Shown: positions 52,471 to 61,996, counted from the stretch's first letter. The stretch: 64,000 nucleotides of DNA from Pacificitalea sp040119125 (GCA_040119125.1 JBEDTR010000011.1:237108-301107); one strand, 5' to 3'. The notes: generated from the letters alone by a model not told the origin. Made by a program: numbers and translations.

Positions 52471-55400
52471 TCACCCCATCGCGCGCAGGCGTTCCAGCGC
52501 GGCGGCGAGGCGGTCGTGTTCCTCCTGCCGGGCGGCAAGGTTGCCTCGGGTTTCCTCGATCACTTCGGGCGGGGCGGAGGCGAGGAATTTCTGGTTGCCC
52601 AGACGCCCCTTCATGCCACCCATTTCCTTGTCGAGCTTGCCCAGCTGTTTCTCCAGCCGCGCCACTTCGGCATCGACGTCAATGATGTCGGCCAGCGGCA
52701 GGCAGAAGGTGCCGCCATCGACGGCCACGGTCACCGCGCCTTTGGGCTGGGCTGCGACGGGTTCCAGACTGTCGATCCGCGCCAGACGCTTGATCAGCGA
52801 CTCGTTGCGGGTCCAAGCTGCCTGTCCTGCGGCATCCAGATCCAGCTGCAGCAGTTTGATCTTCAGCGCCACGGGCACGTTCATCTGCGCACGCACCGAA
52901 CGGATGCCGTCGATCAGCGAAATCACCCATTCCATTTCGCGGTCTGCTTCAGGATCGGCATGGTCGGCGGCGGCGTAGATCGGCCAATCGGCATGGATCA
53001 ACATGCCGTCGCGGTCGCGCAACCCATCCCAAAGCTCTTCGGTGATGAAGGGCATGATCGGATGCAGCAGGATCAGGCACTGGTCGATGACCCAGGCCAT
53101 GACCTGCCGGGTTTCCGCCTGTGCCTCGGCATCGTCGCCTTGCAGCAGCGGCTTGGAGAATTCGACATACCAGTCGCAAACCTTGCCCCAGACAAAGACA
53201 TAGAGCGCATTGGCCGCGTCGTTGAACCGATAGGCCGCCAGCGCAGCGTCGACCTCTTCGCGGACACGGGCGGTTTCGCCGACGATCCAGCGGTTGACGG
53301 CGCGGCTTGGCGTGGGCACTTGCCCGGAGGGCAGCGGCGGCGCTGCGGTGAACACCTCGTTCATCTCGGCAAACCGCGCGGCATTCCACAGCTTCGTGCC
53401 GAAATTGCGATAGCCCGCAATGCGGTTGCTCGACAGTTTCAGATCGCGCCCCATCGCCGCCATGGCGGTCAGGGTGAAGCGCACGGCGTCGGCGCCGTAT
53501 TCGTCGATCAGCTCCAGCGGGTCGAGCACATTGCCGAGGCTCTTAGACATCTTCTTGCCCTTCTCGTCGCGGACGAGAGCATGGACATAGACGGTCGAGA
53601 ACGGCTTTTGCCCCACCACGGCATATTGCATCATCATCATCCGGGCGACCCAGAAGAAGATGATGTCAAACCCGGTGATCAGCACGCTGGTCGGGAAATA
53701 TTTCTGCAGCTCCGGCGTATCCTCGGGCCAGCCCAGCGTCCCGATCGGCCAAAGCCCCGACGAAAACCATGTGTCGAGCACATCGGCATCGCGCCAGACC
53801 GGGTAGATCAGATGGGTCGGATCGCCGGAAACGGCGTATTCCGCAAGGCTCGCGGCAAACCGCTCCGTCGCCTCATCCTGATCGGCGCATTCGACAACCT
53901 GCATCGCGTTCAGCGGTGTGGGGAGCGAGGCGATATCCGCGCGGAAACGGTCCTTCACCGCATCCAGATCGGCGTCGCAATGGTGATGGTCGCCGGCATG
54001 CACGATGCCGTTTTCCATCAGGAGCTGACCCAGATCCACATCGTCGAGATCCCCCGACGGCCCAAGCGCGCCATCGGCGAAAAGGTTCAGACCATACCAG
54101 ACCGGGATCTGATGACCCCACCACAGTTGGCGGCTGATGCACCACGGCTCGATGTTTTCCAGCCAGTGGAAATACACTTTGCGGTCGCTTTCGGGCAGGA
54201 TCTGCGTCTCGCCCGAGCGCACGGCCTCCAGCGCAGGCTCCACGATCTGCGCGGTGTCGACGAACCACTGATCGGTCAGCATCGGCTCGATCACCACCTT
54301 GGAGCGGTCGCCAAAGGGCTGCATGATCGGCTTGTTTTCGACCAGCGGCACGGTTTCGCCGTCCTCATCGGTGACGGTCACGGCGAGGCCCTCGGCGGTG
54401 ATCGCCTCGATCACCTGACGGCGTGCCTCGAACCGGTCGAGCCCGCGCCACGCATCGGGCACAAGGTTCAGCGTGTCGATCTCAGCGGAGGTAAAGCGCC
54501 CGCCTTCGGCGATCTGCTGGGCGCGTTCGGCACAGGTGGCGTAATCCTCGCCATCGGCACGCATCGCGCCACGGGTGTCCATCAGCCGATACATCGGAAT
54601 TTCATTGCGACGCGCGACGCCGTAATCGTTGAAATCATGCGCGCCGGTGATCTTGACCGCGCCCGAGCCGAAATCGGGATCGGGGTATTCATCGGTGATG
54701 ATCGGGATCAGGCGGCGGTGTTCTTTCGGCCCCACCGGAATTTCGCACAGCTTGCCCACAATCGGCGCATAGCGCGCATCCGACGGGTGCACCGCGACCG
54801 CGCCGTCGCCCAGCATTGTTTCGGGCCGGGTGGTGGCGATGGCGATGTAATCACGCTCCTCCGAGAAGGTGACCACGCCGTCCTCATCGCGCTCCTCATA
54901 GGTATAGGTCGCGCCGCCGGCGAGCGGGTATTTGAAATGCCACATATGGCCCGCCACTTCGACATTCTCGACTTCCAGATCGGAAATCGCGGTCTCGAAA
55001 TGCGGGTCCCAATTCACCAGCCGCTTGCCGCGGTAGATGAGGCCCTTGTGATACATATCGGCAAAGACCTTGATGACGGCATCATGGAAATTGCCATCCT
55101 CGCCCTCGGGCGCGCCGGGGGCGCCGGACATGGTGAACGCGTTGCGCGACCAATCGCAGGAGGCGCCCAGACGCTTCAACTGGTTGACGATTGTGCCGCC
55201 GGACTGGCCCTTCCACTCCCAGACCTTTTCCAGAAACGCCTCGCGGCCCATTTCGCGCCGGGTCGGGTTGCTGTCATCCTTTGCCAGTTCGCGCTCAACC
55301 ACCATCTGCGTGGCGATGCCGGCATGGTCCTGACCGGGCTGCCACAGCGTGTCAAAGCCGCGCATCCGGTGCCAGCGGATCAGAATGTCCTGCAACGTAT

Positions 55401-55581
55401 TGTTGAAGGCATGCCCCATATGCAGCGAGCCGGTGACATTGGGCGGCGGGATCATGATCGAGAAGGCCGGGGCGTCGGGCCCGGCGGCATTGGCCCCGGC
55501 CTTGAAGGCACCAGCCTCTTCCCATGCTGCGTATAGCCGGGCCTCAGCCGCGGCGGCGTCGAAAGTCTTGTCCATCGTCAT
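52471..55581 (-). CDS. valS: Valine-tRNA ligase
   Basis: Charges tRNA-Val and edits mis-attached threonine. The 1036-residue protein is the longer alphaproteobacterial form. Visible are the HIGH motif as PPPNVTGSLHMGHAFNNT, the CP1 editing domain (about residues 190-500, with TTRPETMLGDGAVAVHP and GAVKITGAHDFNDY), the KMSKS loop in DEKGKKMSKSLGNVLDP, the anticodon-binding helices, and a C-terminal coiled-coil arm (DVDAEVARLEKQLGKLDKEM). The start follows a short palindromic GGACCGGTCC; a second ATG two codons on is equally possible. Confidence 0.97.
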   Translation of the reverse strand: MTMDKTFDAAAAEARLYAAWEEAGAFKAGANAAGPDAPAFSIMIPPPNVTGSLHMGHAFNNTLQDILIRWHRMRGFDTLWQPGQDHAGIATQMVVERELAKDDSNPTRREMGREAFLEKVWEWKGQSGGTIVNQLKRLGASCDWSRNAFTMSGAPGAPEGEDGNFHDAVIKVFADMYHKGLIYRGKRLVNWDPHFETAISDLEVENVEVAGHMWHFKYPLAGGATYTYEERDEDGVVTFSEERDYIAIATTRPETMLGDGAVAVHPSDARYAPIVGKLCEIPVGPKEHRRLIPIITDEYPDPDFGSGAVKITGAHDFNDYGVARRNEIPMYRLMDTRGAMRADGEDYATCAERAQQIAEGGRFTSAEIDTLNLVPDAWRGLDRFEARRQVIEAITAEGLAVTVTDEDGETVPLVENKPIMQPFGDRSKVVIEPMLTDQWFVDTAQIVEPALEAVRSGETQILPESDRKVYFHWLENIEPWCISRQLWWGHQIPVWYGLNLFADGALGPSGDLDDVDLGQLLMENGIVHAGDHHHCDADLDAVKDRFRADIASLPTPLNAMQVVECADQDEATERFAASLAEYAVSGDPTHLIYPVWRDADVLDTWFSSGLWPIGTLGWPEDTPELQKYFPTSVLITGFDIIFFWVARMMMMQYAVVGQKPFSTVYVHALVRDEKGKKMSKSLGNVLDPLELIDEYGADAVRFTLTAMAAMGRDLKLSSNRIAGYRNFGTKLWNAARFAEMNEVFTAAPPLPSGQVPTPSRAVNRWIVGETARVREEVDAALAAYRFNDAANALYVFVWGKVCDWYVEFSKPLLQGDDAEAQAETRQVMAWVIDQCLILLHPIMPFITEELWDGLRDRDGMLIHADWPIYAAADHADPEADREMEWVISLIDGIRSVRAQMNVPVALKIKLLQLDLDAAGQAAWTRNESLIKRLARIDSLEPVAAQPKGAVTVAVDGGTFCLPLADIIDVDAEVARLEKQLGKLDKEMGGMKGRLGNQKFLASAPPEVIEETRGNLAARQEEHDRLAAALERLRAMG

Positions 55582-55732
55582 CGGACCGGTCCCCGCTCAT
55601 TCATTCGGTCCGTGATCTAGCGAATGGCGGCAGAAAGGGAAAGCGAAACGCCAATCCGCGTCCGATCCCCTCTTTAAGCCCGCCAAGGCTGCGGCTACCG
55701 TCCGGCGCGAAAGTCACAGGCGGAGACACGGC

Positions 55733-58036
55733 ATGACCAAGCAGGCCCACCAATTCGGCACCAGCCAGTCGATCAAGCGCACCGAGGATCTGCGGCTGCT
55801 CACCGGCCATGGCCGTTATGTCGATGATATTGCGCCCGCGGGCGCGCTCCATGCCTATTTCCTGCGCTCGCCCGTGGCCCATGCGCAGATCACCGCGCTG
55901 GATGTGGCCGAAGCCCGCGCGCTGGACGGCGTGCATCTGGTGCTGACCGCCGCCGATCTGGAAGCCGCAGGGATCACCGGGTCCATGCCGTTTTCGGTGA
56001 TGACCAACCGCGATGGCAGCAAGGGCGCCGCCCCGCATCGCCCCATTCTGGCGCAGGACCGCCTGCGCTTCGTGGGCGAGGCCGTGGCGATCATCGTCGC
56101 CGACACCCCCGAAATCGCCCGCGATGCGGCGGAATTGGTGGAACTTGATTTCGACGATCTGGACGTGTCGCTGGGGCTAGTGCCCGGCGGGCCGCAGATC
56201 CACGCGGAAGCCCCCGATAATGTCGGTTTTGACTGGGGCATCGGGGATGAAGCGGCGACCGATGCGGCGCTGGCGGCCTCGGCCCATCGGGTCAGCATGG
56301 AGGTCACGGATAATCGCGTCATCATTAACCCGATGGAAACCCGTGGCTCCTATGCCGAATGGGATGGCAGCCGACTGCATTATTGTGTGAACGGACAGGG
56401 CGTCTGGGATCTGAAGGCGGATCTGGCGCAGATGCTGGGGCTGGACGAAGACGCGGTGCGCGTCACCAACCCCGATGTCGGCGGCGGCTTTGGGCTCAAG
56501 GCCCAGACCTTCCCTGAGGATTTCGCCATTGCGCAGGCCGCGCGCGTGCTAGGCCGTCCCGTCCGCTGGCAGGCCGATCGGGGCGAGGCGATGCTGTCGG
56601 ATCATGCCGGACGCGATCTGGTCAGTCAGGCCGAGATCGGCTTTGACGAAGAGTTCAGGATTACCGCCTATAAGGTCGAAAACCTCTCCAATCTGGGGGC
56701 GTATAACTCCGGCTTCGGGCAGGGCATCCAATCGACCCTGTTCGCCAAGGTGTTTGCGGGCACCTATGACATCCGCACGGCCTATCTGGGCTGTCGCGGC
56801 ATTTATACCAACACCACCCAGACCGACGCCTATCGCGGCGCGGGCCGGCCCGAGGCGATCTATGTGCTGGAACGGGTGATGGACACCGCCGCGCGACAAC
56901 TGGGGATCAGCCCGTGGGATCTGCGGCGGCGCAACTTCATCGCGCCCGATGCCTTCCCCTATCGCACCGTGGTGGGGGAGCTTTACGATGTGGGTGAATT
57001 CGCCCGCGTGCTGACCCGCGTGGAGGCAGAAGCCGATGTTGCAGGCTTCGCCGCGCGCCGCGACGCCAGCGCGGCGCAGGGCAAATTGCGCGGCATCGGC
57101 CTGTGCTACTACATCGAATCGATCCTCGGCGATCCGTCCGAAGGCGCGGCGGTGGAACTGACCGAAGAAGGCGGCGCCACGCTCTATGTCGGCACGCAGT
57201 CGAACGGGCAGGGGCATGAAACCGTCTATGCCGGTTTCCTCTCCGCGCGCACCGGTATCCCGGTGGAGGCGATCGAGGTCGTGCAGGGCGACAGCGACCG
57301 CATCAAGCAGGGCGGCGGCACCGGCGGCTCGCGCTCCGTCACCACGCAGACCACCGCCACTGTCGCGATGATCGACACGATGATCCGCAGCCTGACGCCC
57401 TTCGTCGCCGAGCAGATGGGCACGGAGCCCGATGCGGTGCGGTTTGACGAGGATCACCGCTTCCGCGCCGAAGGCTCGAACATGAGCCCCGATCTGCGCG
57501 AGGTGGCGCAGCTGGCCCGCGCGGCGGGGCGCGATGATCTGCTGCGCCATGAGGCCCGCGCCAAGCTGCCGGGCCGATCCTACCCCAACGGTGGCCATGT
57601 CGCCGAGGTGGAGATCGACCCCGACACCGGGCTGACGCAGGTGGTGCGCTATACCGTCACCGATGATTTCGGCGTGCTGGTGCATCCGCAGCTGGTCGAA
57701 GGTCAGGTGCATGGCGGCATCGCGCAGGGCATCGGGCAGGCGATCAGCGAGCACACGGTTTACGACGACACCGGGCAGCTGCTGACGGCGAGCTTCATGG
57801 ATTACGGCCTGCCGCGTGCGGTCGACATGCCGGGCATTTCCTTTTCGACCGAACCCGTGCCTTCGACCGCGAATGTGCTGGGCATGAAGGGCTGTGGCGA
57901 GGCGGGCACCGTCGGATCGCTCGCCGCCGTGTCGAATGCCGTGCTGGACGCGCTGTGGGAGCGGGGCGTGCGCCGCGCCGATATGCCATTCACGCCGATG
58001 CGGGTCTGGAAGATGCTGTCCCGCGCGGAAAGCTGA
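55733..58036 (+). CDS. Form II CoxL-like molybdenum hydroxylase large subunit
   Basis: A 767-residue molybdopterin-binding subunit of the xanthine oxidase/aerobic CO dehydrogenase family. The fold runs from RTEDLRLLTGHGRYVDDI through PDVGGGFGLK, the active-site loop AYRGAGR at residues 366-372, and the catalytic glutamate in GMKGCGEAGTVGSL near residue 735. AYRGAGR is the form II mark; genuine CO dehydrogenases (form I) have AYxCSFR, so CO is unlikely to be the main substrate. Small (CoxS) and medium (CoxM) partners are not nearby, which is unusual. A DUF2235 gene follows after 9 bp. The substrate is unknown. Confidence 0.92.
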   Translation: MTKQAHQFGTSQSIKRTEDLRLLTGHGRYVDDIAPAGALHAYFLRSPVAHAQITALDVAEARALDGVHLVLTAADLEAAGITGSMPFSVMTNRDGSKGAAPHRPILAQDRLRFVGEAVAIIVADTPEIARDAAELVELDFDDLDVSLGLVPGGPQIHAEAPDNVGFDWGIGDEAATDAALAASAHRVSMEVTDNRVIINPMETRGSYAEWDGSRLHYCVNGQGVWDLKADLAQMLGLDEDAVRVTNPDVGGGFGLKAQTFPEDFAIAQAARVLGRPVRWQADRGEAMLSDHAGRDLVSQAEIGFDEEFRITAYKVENLSNLGAYNSGFGQGIQSTLFAKVFAGTYDIRTAYLGCRGIYTNTTQTDAYRGAGRPEAIYVLERVMDTAARQLGISPWDLRRRNFIAPDAFPYRTVVGELYDVGEFARVLTRVEAEADVAGFAARRDASAAQGKLRGIGLCYYIESILGDPSEGAAVELTEEGGATLYVGTQSNGQGHETVYAGFLSARTGIPVEAIEVVQGDSDRIKQGGGTGGSRSVTTQTTATVAMIDTMIRSLTPFVAEQMGTEPDAVRFDEDHRFRAEGSNMSPDLREVAQLARAAGRDDLLRHEARAKLPGRSYPNGGHVAEVEIDPDTGLTQVVRYTVTDDFGVLVHPQLVEGQVHGGIAQGIGQAISEHTVYDDTGQLLTASFMDYGLPRAVDMPGISFSTEPVPSTANVLGMKGCGEAGTVGSLAAVSNAVLDALWERGVRRADMPFTPMRVWKMLSRAES

Positions 58037-58045
58037 TCCAGTCCC

Positions 58046-59197
58046 ATGGATGACCCCCGGCCCGAATCCCGAGCTGCGCCCCCAGCTGCGCCCCCAGCTG
58101 CGCCCCGGCCCGAGCGGCGCGGCGCCGCCCCCGCAAATCGCGGCCCGCTGGCCCGTCTGCGGGGTGTGGCGGCGCGGCTTCGGGCGTTTTTCAACGGCTT
58201 GGGCTGGGGGCAGAGCCCGGCCCCGGCGCGCGGGGCGGTCACCCATGTCATCATCCTCGACGGCACGATGTCATCGACCGAGCCGGGCGAGGAAACGAAT
58301 GCCGGGCTGACATGGCGGCTGCTGCGGGAGAAAGCCCCCTCAGTCCGGATGTCGCTGTTCTACGAGCCGGGCATCCAATGGGAAGACTGGCGCAGCGCCG
58401 CCGATGTCGCGGCAGGGCGCGGGATCAACCGGCAGATCCGTCGCGCCTATGGGTTTTTGGCATCACGCTACCGGCCCGGCGACCGCATCTACCTGTTCGG
58501 TTATTCACGCGGCGCCTATGCCGTGCGCTCGCTCGCCGGGGTGATCGACCGGGTCGGGCTGCTGCGCGCCGAGGCCGCGACCGAGCGGGCGGTGCGCGAA
58601 GCCTGGCGGCTTTATGAAAACGGCGACTCGGCGGAGGAAAGCACCCGCGCCCGCGCAGCATTCCGCGAGCGGCTGTGCCATCCCCATGTCGAGATCGAGA
58701 TGATCGGCGTCTGGGATACGGTCAAGGCGCTGGGCCTGCGTCTGCCGCTGCTATGGCGGGTGTCGGAGGACCCGCATAATTTCCACGGCACGGAATTGTC
58801 CGAGGTGGTGCGCCACGGGTTTCACGCGCTGGCGCGGGACGAGACGCGGCAGGCCTATGCGCCGGTGCTCTGGCAATCCGATCCCGATTGGAAGGGCCGG
58901 TTGGAACAGGTTTGGTTTCGGGGCACCCATGGTGATGTAGGCGGACAGCTCAATGGCCGTGAAGAGGCCCGCCCGCTGGCGAATATTCCCCTCGTCTGGA
59001 TGCTGGAGCACGCCGAAAACTGCGGGCTCGACCTGCCGGAAGAGTGGCGCGCGCGCTTCCCCACCGATCCCGCGGCCCCCTCCGCGGGATTGCGGCGGGG
59101 CTGGAGCCGGGTGTTTCTGGCGCGCAAGCCTCGGGTGATTGGCGCCGATCCATCGGAAAGCCTGCACCCGACCGCCAAGGCCAATCCGCAGGCGTGA
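58046..59197 (+). CDS. DUF2235 lipase-like alpha/beta hydrolase
   Basis: A 383-residue protein with the DUF2235 domain (about residues 65-350): VIILDGTMSS at the front (family: DGT), the nucleophile Ser154 in the GxSxG motif FGYSRGAYAVRSLAG, an EMIGVWDTV strand, and a likely catalytic His/Asp in WFRGTHGDVGGQ. The fold is that of Tle1-type phospholipases, some of which are type VI secretion effectors; no secretion genes are here, so that is only a possibility. The first 60 residues are Ala/Pro-rich and include a 12-bp tandem repeat. It starts 9 bp after the CoxL-like gene and is probably co-transcribed. Confidence 0.88.
   Translation: MDDPRPESRAAPPAAPPAAPRPERRGAAPANRGPLARLRGVAARLRAFFNGLGWGQSPAPARGAVTHVIILDGTMSSTEPGEETNAGLTWRLLREKAPSVRMSLFYEPGIQWEDWRSAADVAAGRGINRQIRRAYGFLASRYRPGDRIYLFGYSRGAYAVRSLAGVIDRVGLLRAEAATERAVREAWRLYENGDSAEESTRARAAFRERLCHPHVEIEMIGVWDTVKALGLRLPLLWRVSEDPHNFHGTELSEVVRHGFHALARDETRQAYAPVLWQSDPDWKGRLEQVWFRGTHGDVGGQLNGREEARPLANIPLVWMLEHAENCGLDLPEEWRARFPTDPAAPSAGLRRGWSRVFLARKPRVIGADPSESLHPTAKANPQA
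58072..58106 (+). repeat. 12-bp tandem repeat at the 5' end of the DUF2235 gene
   Basis: Three copies of AGCTGCGCCCCC (the last cut by one base), coding for Ala-Ala-Pro-Pro repeats. Likely slippage-prone. Confidence 0.85.
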
Positions 59198-59302
59198 TCC
59201 GATCCGCGTCGGTCGGATCGGTCAAAAGGCGCCGCGCGAGATTGCCTGCGGCGAGAAAAATTGGGGCAAATCAAAGCCCCGCATGCGTTCACCCCTATGC
59301 GT

Positions 59303-59845
59303 TCAGTAGATATAGCGGATCTGATCGGTCCAGTAGCGTTCGACCCGCTTCAGTGACGCGGTGATCTGATCGAGCCCGTCGAGCGAGATCACCCCGGTAT
59401 CCGACAGCCCGGCGGCGTGCCGCTCAAACAGGGTCGAAACGATCAGGTGGATATTGCGCCCTTTTTCCGTCAGCCGCACCCGGACGGAGCGTCGATCCAC
59501 CTCGCAGCGCTGATGGTGCATGAAGCCGGTATCGACCAGTTTCTTAAGGTTATAGGACACGTTCGAGCCCTGATAATAGCCACGGCTTTTCAACTCGCCC
59601 GCCGTCACTTCGTTATCGCCGACATTGAAGAGCAGCAGTGCCTGCACTGCGTTGATCTCCAGAATGCCGACGCGTTCAAATTCATCCTTTATCACGTCGA
59701 GCAGCAGCCGGTGGAGCCGCTCGACCAAAGTAAGAGAATCCAGATAGCTGGACATGAATTCCTGATGTTCGGCACTGATCGCGCCGTTTTGCCCCGCTGT
59801 GGTCCGGTCGGAACCACGGGGGCTTATCTGTCGGTGCACACTCAT
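59303..59845 (-). CDS. ldtR: MarR-family regulator, LdtR-like
   Basis: A 180-residue winged-helix regulator. The core (about residues 32-150) reads SYLDSLTLVERLHRLLLDVIKDEFER, NAVQALLLFNVGDNEVTAGEL, GYYQGSNVSYNLKKLVDTGFM and DRRSVRVRLTEKG. This closely follows LdtR of Liberibacter and rhizobia, which controls an L,D-transpeptidase and envelope stress tolerance. The ATG at 59845 has GGAGG 4 bases upstream; the GTG at 59848 is too close to it. The first 30 residues are a non-conserved polar extension. No transpeptidase gene is in the window. Confidence 0.87.
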   Translation of the reverse strand: MSVHRQISPRGSDRTTAGQNGAISAEHQEFMSSYLDSLTLVERLHRLLLDVIKDEFERVGILEINAVQALLLFNVGDNEVTAGELKSRGYYQGSNVSYNLKKLVDTGFMHHQRCEVDRRSVRVRLTEKGRNIHLIVSTLFERHAAGLSDTGVISLDGLDQITASLKRVERYWTDQIRYIY

Positions 59846-59924
59846 CACGCCTCCGTTCTGCTCATGCAGACAGGGCGTAAGCCAAATTCCCCAACAACCG
59901 GTTAAGTCAGGTGAAATTACCCGA

Positions 59925-60239
59925 TCACCATGTCCGACCGCGGGCCGAGATATCGGCCACCAGCGCCGCGAACTGCTCGGGGGCCTGATCCATCCCAGTG
60001 ATCCAGCGCAGCAGGTCTTGGTCGTTTTCTTCCAGCAGCTGATCGTAGAGCGCCAGATCGGCGTCGCTCATCTGGTCAAGCTGGGCGCGGGAATAGGCGC
60101 TCAACACCAGATCCATTTCCTTGATGCCCCGGCGCATGGAGCGCATTTGCAGACGGCGGATCGCCGTGTCGCGCGGTTCATCCGCAGGGGGGACGGGACG
60201 GGGGATTTGCGGGGTCTCGGGGGCGCTGTCTTGGGTCAC
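59925..60239 (-). CDS. sdhE: FAD assembly factor SdhE
   Basis: A 104-residue protein of the SdhE/YgfY family that attaches FAD to succinate dehydrogenase. After a Pro-rich N-terminus the conserved RRLQMRSMRRGIKEMDLVL (family motif RGxxE) appears, followed by the helical bundle with LYDQLLEENDQDLLRWITG. It starts at a GTG that overlaps the stop of the upstream regulator gene in a GTGA junction, so the two are translationally coupled. sdh genes themselves are elsewhere. Confidence 0.93.
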   Translation of the reverse strand: MTQDSAPETPQIPRPVPPADEPRDTAIRRLQMRSMRRGIKEMDLVLSAYSRAQLDQMSDADLALYDQLLEENDQDLLRWITGMDQAPEQFAALVADISARGRTW

Positions 60240-60616
60240 GGGGTGTGGTCTCCGGGGGTGAGCAGGTGGCGCAGGCGCGATTGTGCAAGTTGCAGGCGGT
60301 CGGTGCCCTGACGGATCAGCAGCTCTGCGGCGTGAATTTCGTCAAGCAGCGCGGTCGTGGGGTCCGCATCCTCGCGAAGATCGGCGGCAGGGCCGGCATC
60401 CGACAGCAGCGCCGTCAGCGGCAGGCCCAGCAGACCGGCCAGCATTTGCAGCTTATTGCCGCGCGGGGCGCTGTCGCCTTGTTCCCAGCGGGTGACAGTG
60501 TCGGGGCGCACGCCCAGCCGCTCGGCCAACGCGTCGGGCGTCAAACCCTGTGCCGCGCGGGCGGCGGCGATCCGCGCGCCAAGCCCTTGCGACCGGTCCA
60601 TGATGTCGATCGGCAT
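60236..60616 (-). CDS. Xre-family helix-turn-helix protein
   Basis: A 126-residue DNA-binding protein with an HTH_3 domain at about residues 10-70 (GARIAAARAAQGLTPDALAERLGVRPDTVTRWEQGDSAPRG pattern), and a helical C-terminal half (LLDEIHAAELLIRQGTDRLQLAQSRLRHLL). AGGAGA precedes the ATG. It overlaps sdhE by 4 bases. The pairing hints that it may regulate its own operon; the target is unknown. It is divergent from the aminotransferase gene over 82 bp. Confidence 0.9.
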   Translation of the reverse strand: MPIDIMDRSQGLGARIAAARAAQGLTPDALAERLGVRPDTVTRWEQGDSAPRGNKLQMLAGLLGLPLTALLSDAGPAADLREDADPTTALLDEIHAAELLIRQGTDRLQLAQSRLRHLLTPGDHTP

Positions 60617-60698
60617 CGCCGTCTCCTGCTTTGACCTTGAATGCGTTTGCCAGACTACCTAGAAGTTTCACGCGAAAACACCAACCCCGGAGAGCCAC

Positions 60699-61901
60699 AT
60701 GTCCTTCCTGTCCGCGACACTGGACCGCGTCAAACCCTCGGCCACCATCGCCGTGACCACAAAGGCGGGCGAGCTGAAGGCCGCCGGTCGCGACGTGATC
60801 GGCCTGGGGGCGGGCGAGCCCGACTTCGACACCCCCGAAAACATCAAGCAGGCCGGCATTCGTGCCATCGAGGCCGGCAAGACGAAATACACCCCCGCCG
60901 ATGGCATCCCTGAGCTGAAGCAGGCGATCTGCGACAAGCTCAAGCGCGACAACGGGCTTGATTACACGCCCAAGCAGGTGTCGGTCGGCACTGGCGGCAA
61001 GCAGATCCTCTATAACGCCCTGATGGCGACGCTGAATCCGGGTGATGAGGTGATCATCCCCGCGCCCTATTGGGTGAGCTACCCCGACATGGTCCTGCTG
61101 GCGGGCGGGGAGCCTGTGGCGGTCGAGACCTCCATTGACACGGCGTTCAAGCTGACGCCCGAGCAGTTGGAAGCCGCGATCACGCCCAAGACGAAGTGGT
61201 TCATCTTCAACTCGCCGTCCAACCCGACCGGCGCGGGCTACACCCATGCGGAGTTGAAGGCCCTGACCGATGTGCTGATGAAGCATCCGCATGTCTGGGT
61301 CATGACCGACGACATGTATGAGCATCTGGTCTACGACGATTTCGAATTCTGCACTCCCGCGCAGGTGGAGCCCGGCCTTTATGACCGCACGCTGACCTGT
61401 AACGGCGTGTCGAAGGCCTATGCCATGACCGGCTGGCGCATCGGCTATGCGGCCGGGCCCGAGAAGCTGATCGGCGCGATGCGCAAGATCCAGTCGCAAT
61501 CGACCTCGAACCCCTGCTCGATCTCGCAGTGGGCGGCGGTCGAGGCGCTGAACGGCACGCAGGATTTCATCCCCGACAATAACGTCATGTTCCAGCGCCG
61601 CCGCGATCTGGTCGTGAAGATGCTGAACGAGGCCGAGGGCATCGATTGCCCGACCCCCGAAGGCGCGTTCTACGTCTATCCGTCCGTGCAGGGCTGCATT
61701 GGCAAGACCTCTGACGGTGGCGCATCCATCGACAGCGACGAGGCCTTCGCCACCGCGCTGCTGGAGGAAAAAGGCGTGGCTGTGGTGTTCGGCGCGGCCT
61801 TTGGCCTGTCGCCCTATTTCCGCGTCAGCTACGCGACCTCGGACGAGGCGCTAACCGAAGCCTGCACGCGGATTCAAGATTTCTGCGCCAGTCTGAAGTG
61901 A
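60699..61901 (+). CDS. aspC: Aspartate aminotransferase, class I (Ib type)
   Basis: A PLP enzyme transferring amino groups between aspartate and glutamate/oxoacids. The 400-residue protein has the subgroup Ib start (LDRVKPSATIAVTTKAGELKAAGRDVIGLGAGEPDFDTP), NSPSNPTGAGYT, the PLP lysine Lys239 in GVSKAYAMTGWRIGY, and the carboxylate-binding Arg in SPYFRVSYATS. A GGAGAG ribosome-binding site lies 6 bases upstream. Some Ib enzymes also act on prephenate; this cannot be told here. Confidence 0.95.
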   Translation: MSFLSATLDRVKPSATIAVTTKAGELKAAGRDVIGLGAGEPDFDTPENIKQAGIRAIEAGKTKYTPADGIPELKQAICDKLKRDNGLDYTPKQVSVGTGGKQILYNALMATLNPGDEVIIPAPYWVSYPDMVLLAGGEPVAVETSIDTAFKLTPEQLEAAITPKTKWFIFNSPSNPTGAGYTHAELKALTDVLMKHPHVWVMTDDMYEHLVYDDFEFCTPAQVEPGLYDRTLTCNGVSKAYAMTGWRIGYAAGPEKLIGAMRKIQSQSTSNPCSISQWAAVEALNGTQDFIPDNNVMFQRRRDLVVKMLNEAEGIDCPTPEGAFYVYPSVQGCIGKTSDGGASIDSDEAFATALLEEKGVAVVFGAAFGLSPYFRVSYATSDEALTEACTRIQDFCASLK

Positions 61902-61996
61902 TCGCATCGTGATGCTTATGCGGTGGGCGGGTCCGACAGGGCCGCGCCCGCCGCGTCTTTCCGCCCCGCTCCGCGTCGGGGCATTGGAGATCCGCC

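Noticed and set aside
52516..55536. A 1006-codon open frame on the plus strand, opposite valS
   Set aside because: It is the mirror frame of a GC-rich gene with strong third-position bias. It has no recognisable domain, whereas the minus-strand valS is a perfect family match.
55733..58036. Calling the molybdenum subunit a CO dehydrogenase (coxL)
   Set aside because: The active-site loop is AYRGAGR (form II), not AYxCSFR, and coxS and coxM are absent.
60453..61499. 348-codon minus-strand frame reaching from the Xre gene into aspC
   Set aside because: It is antisense to the conserved aminotransferase and in a different frame from the HTH gene.
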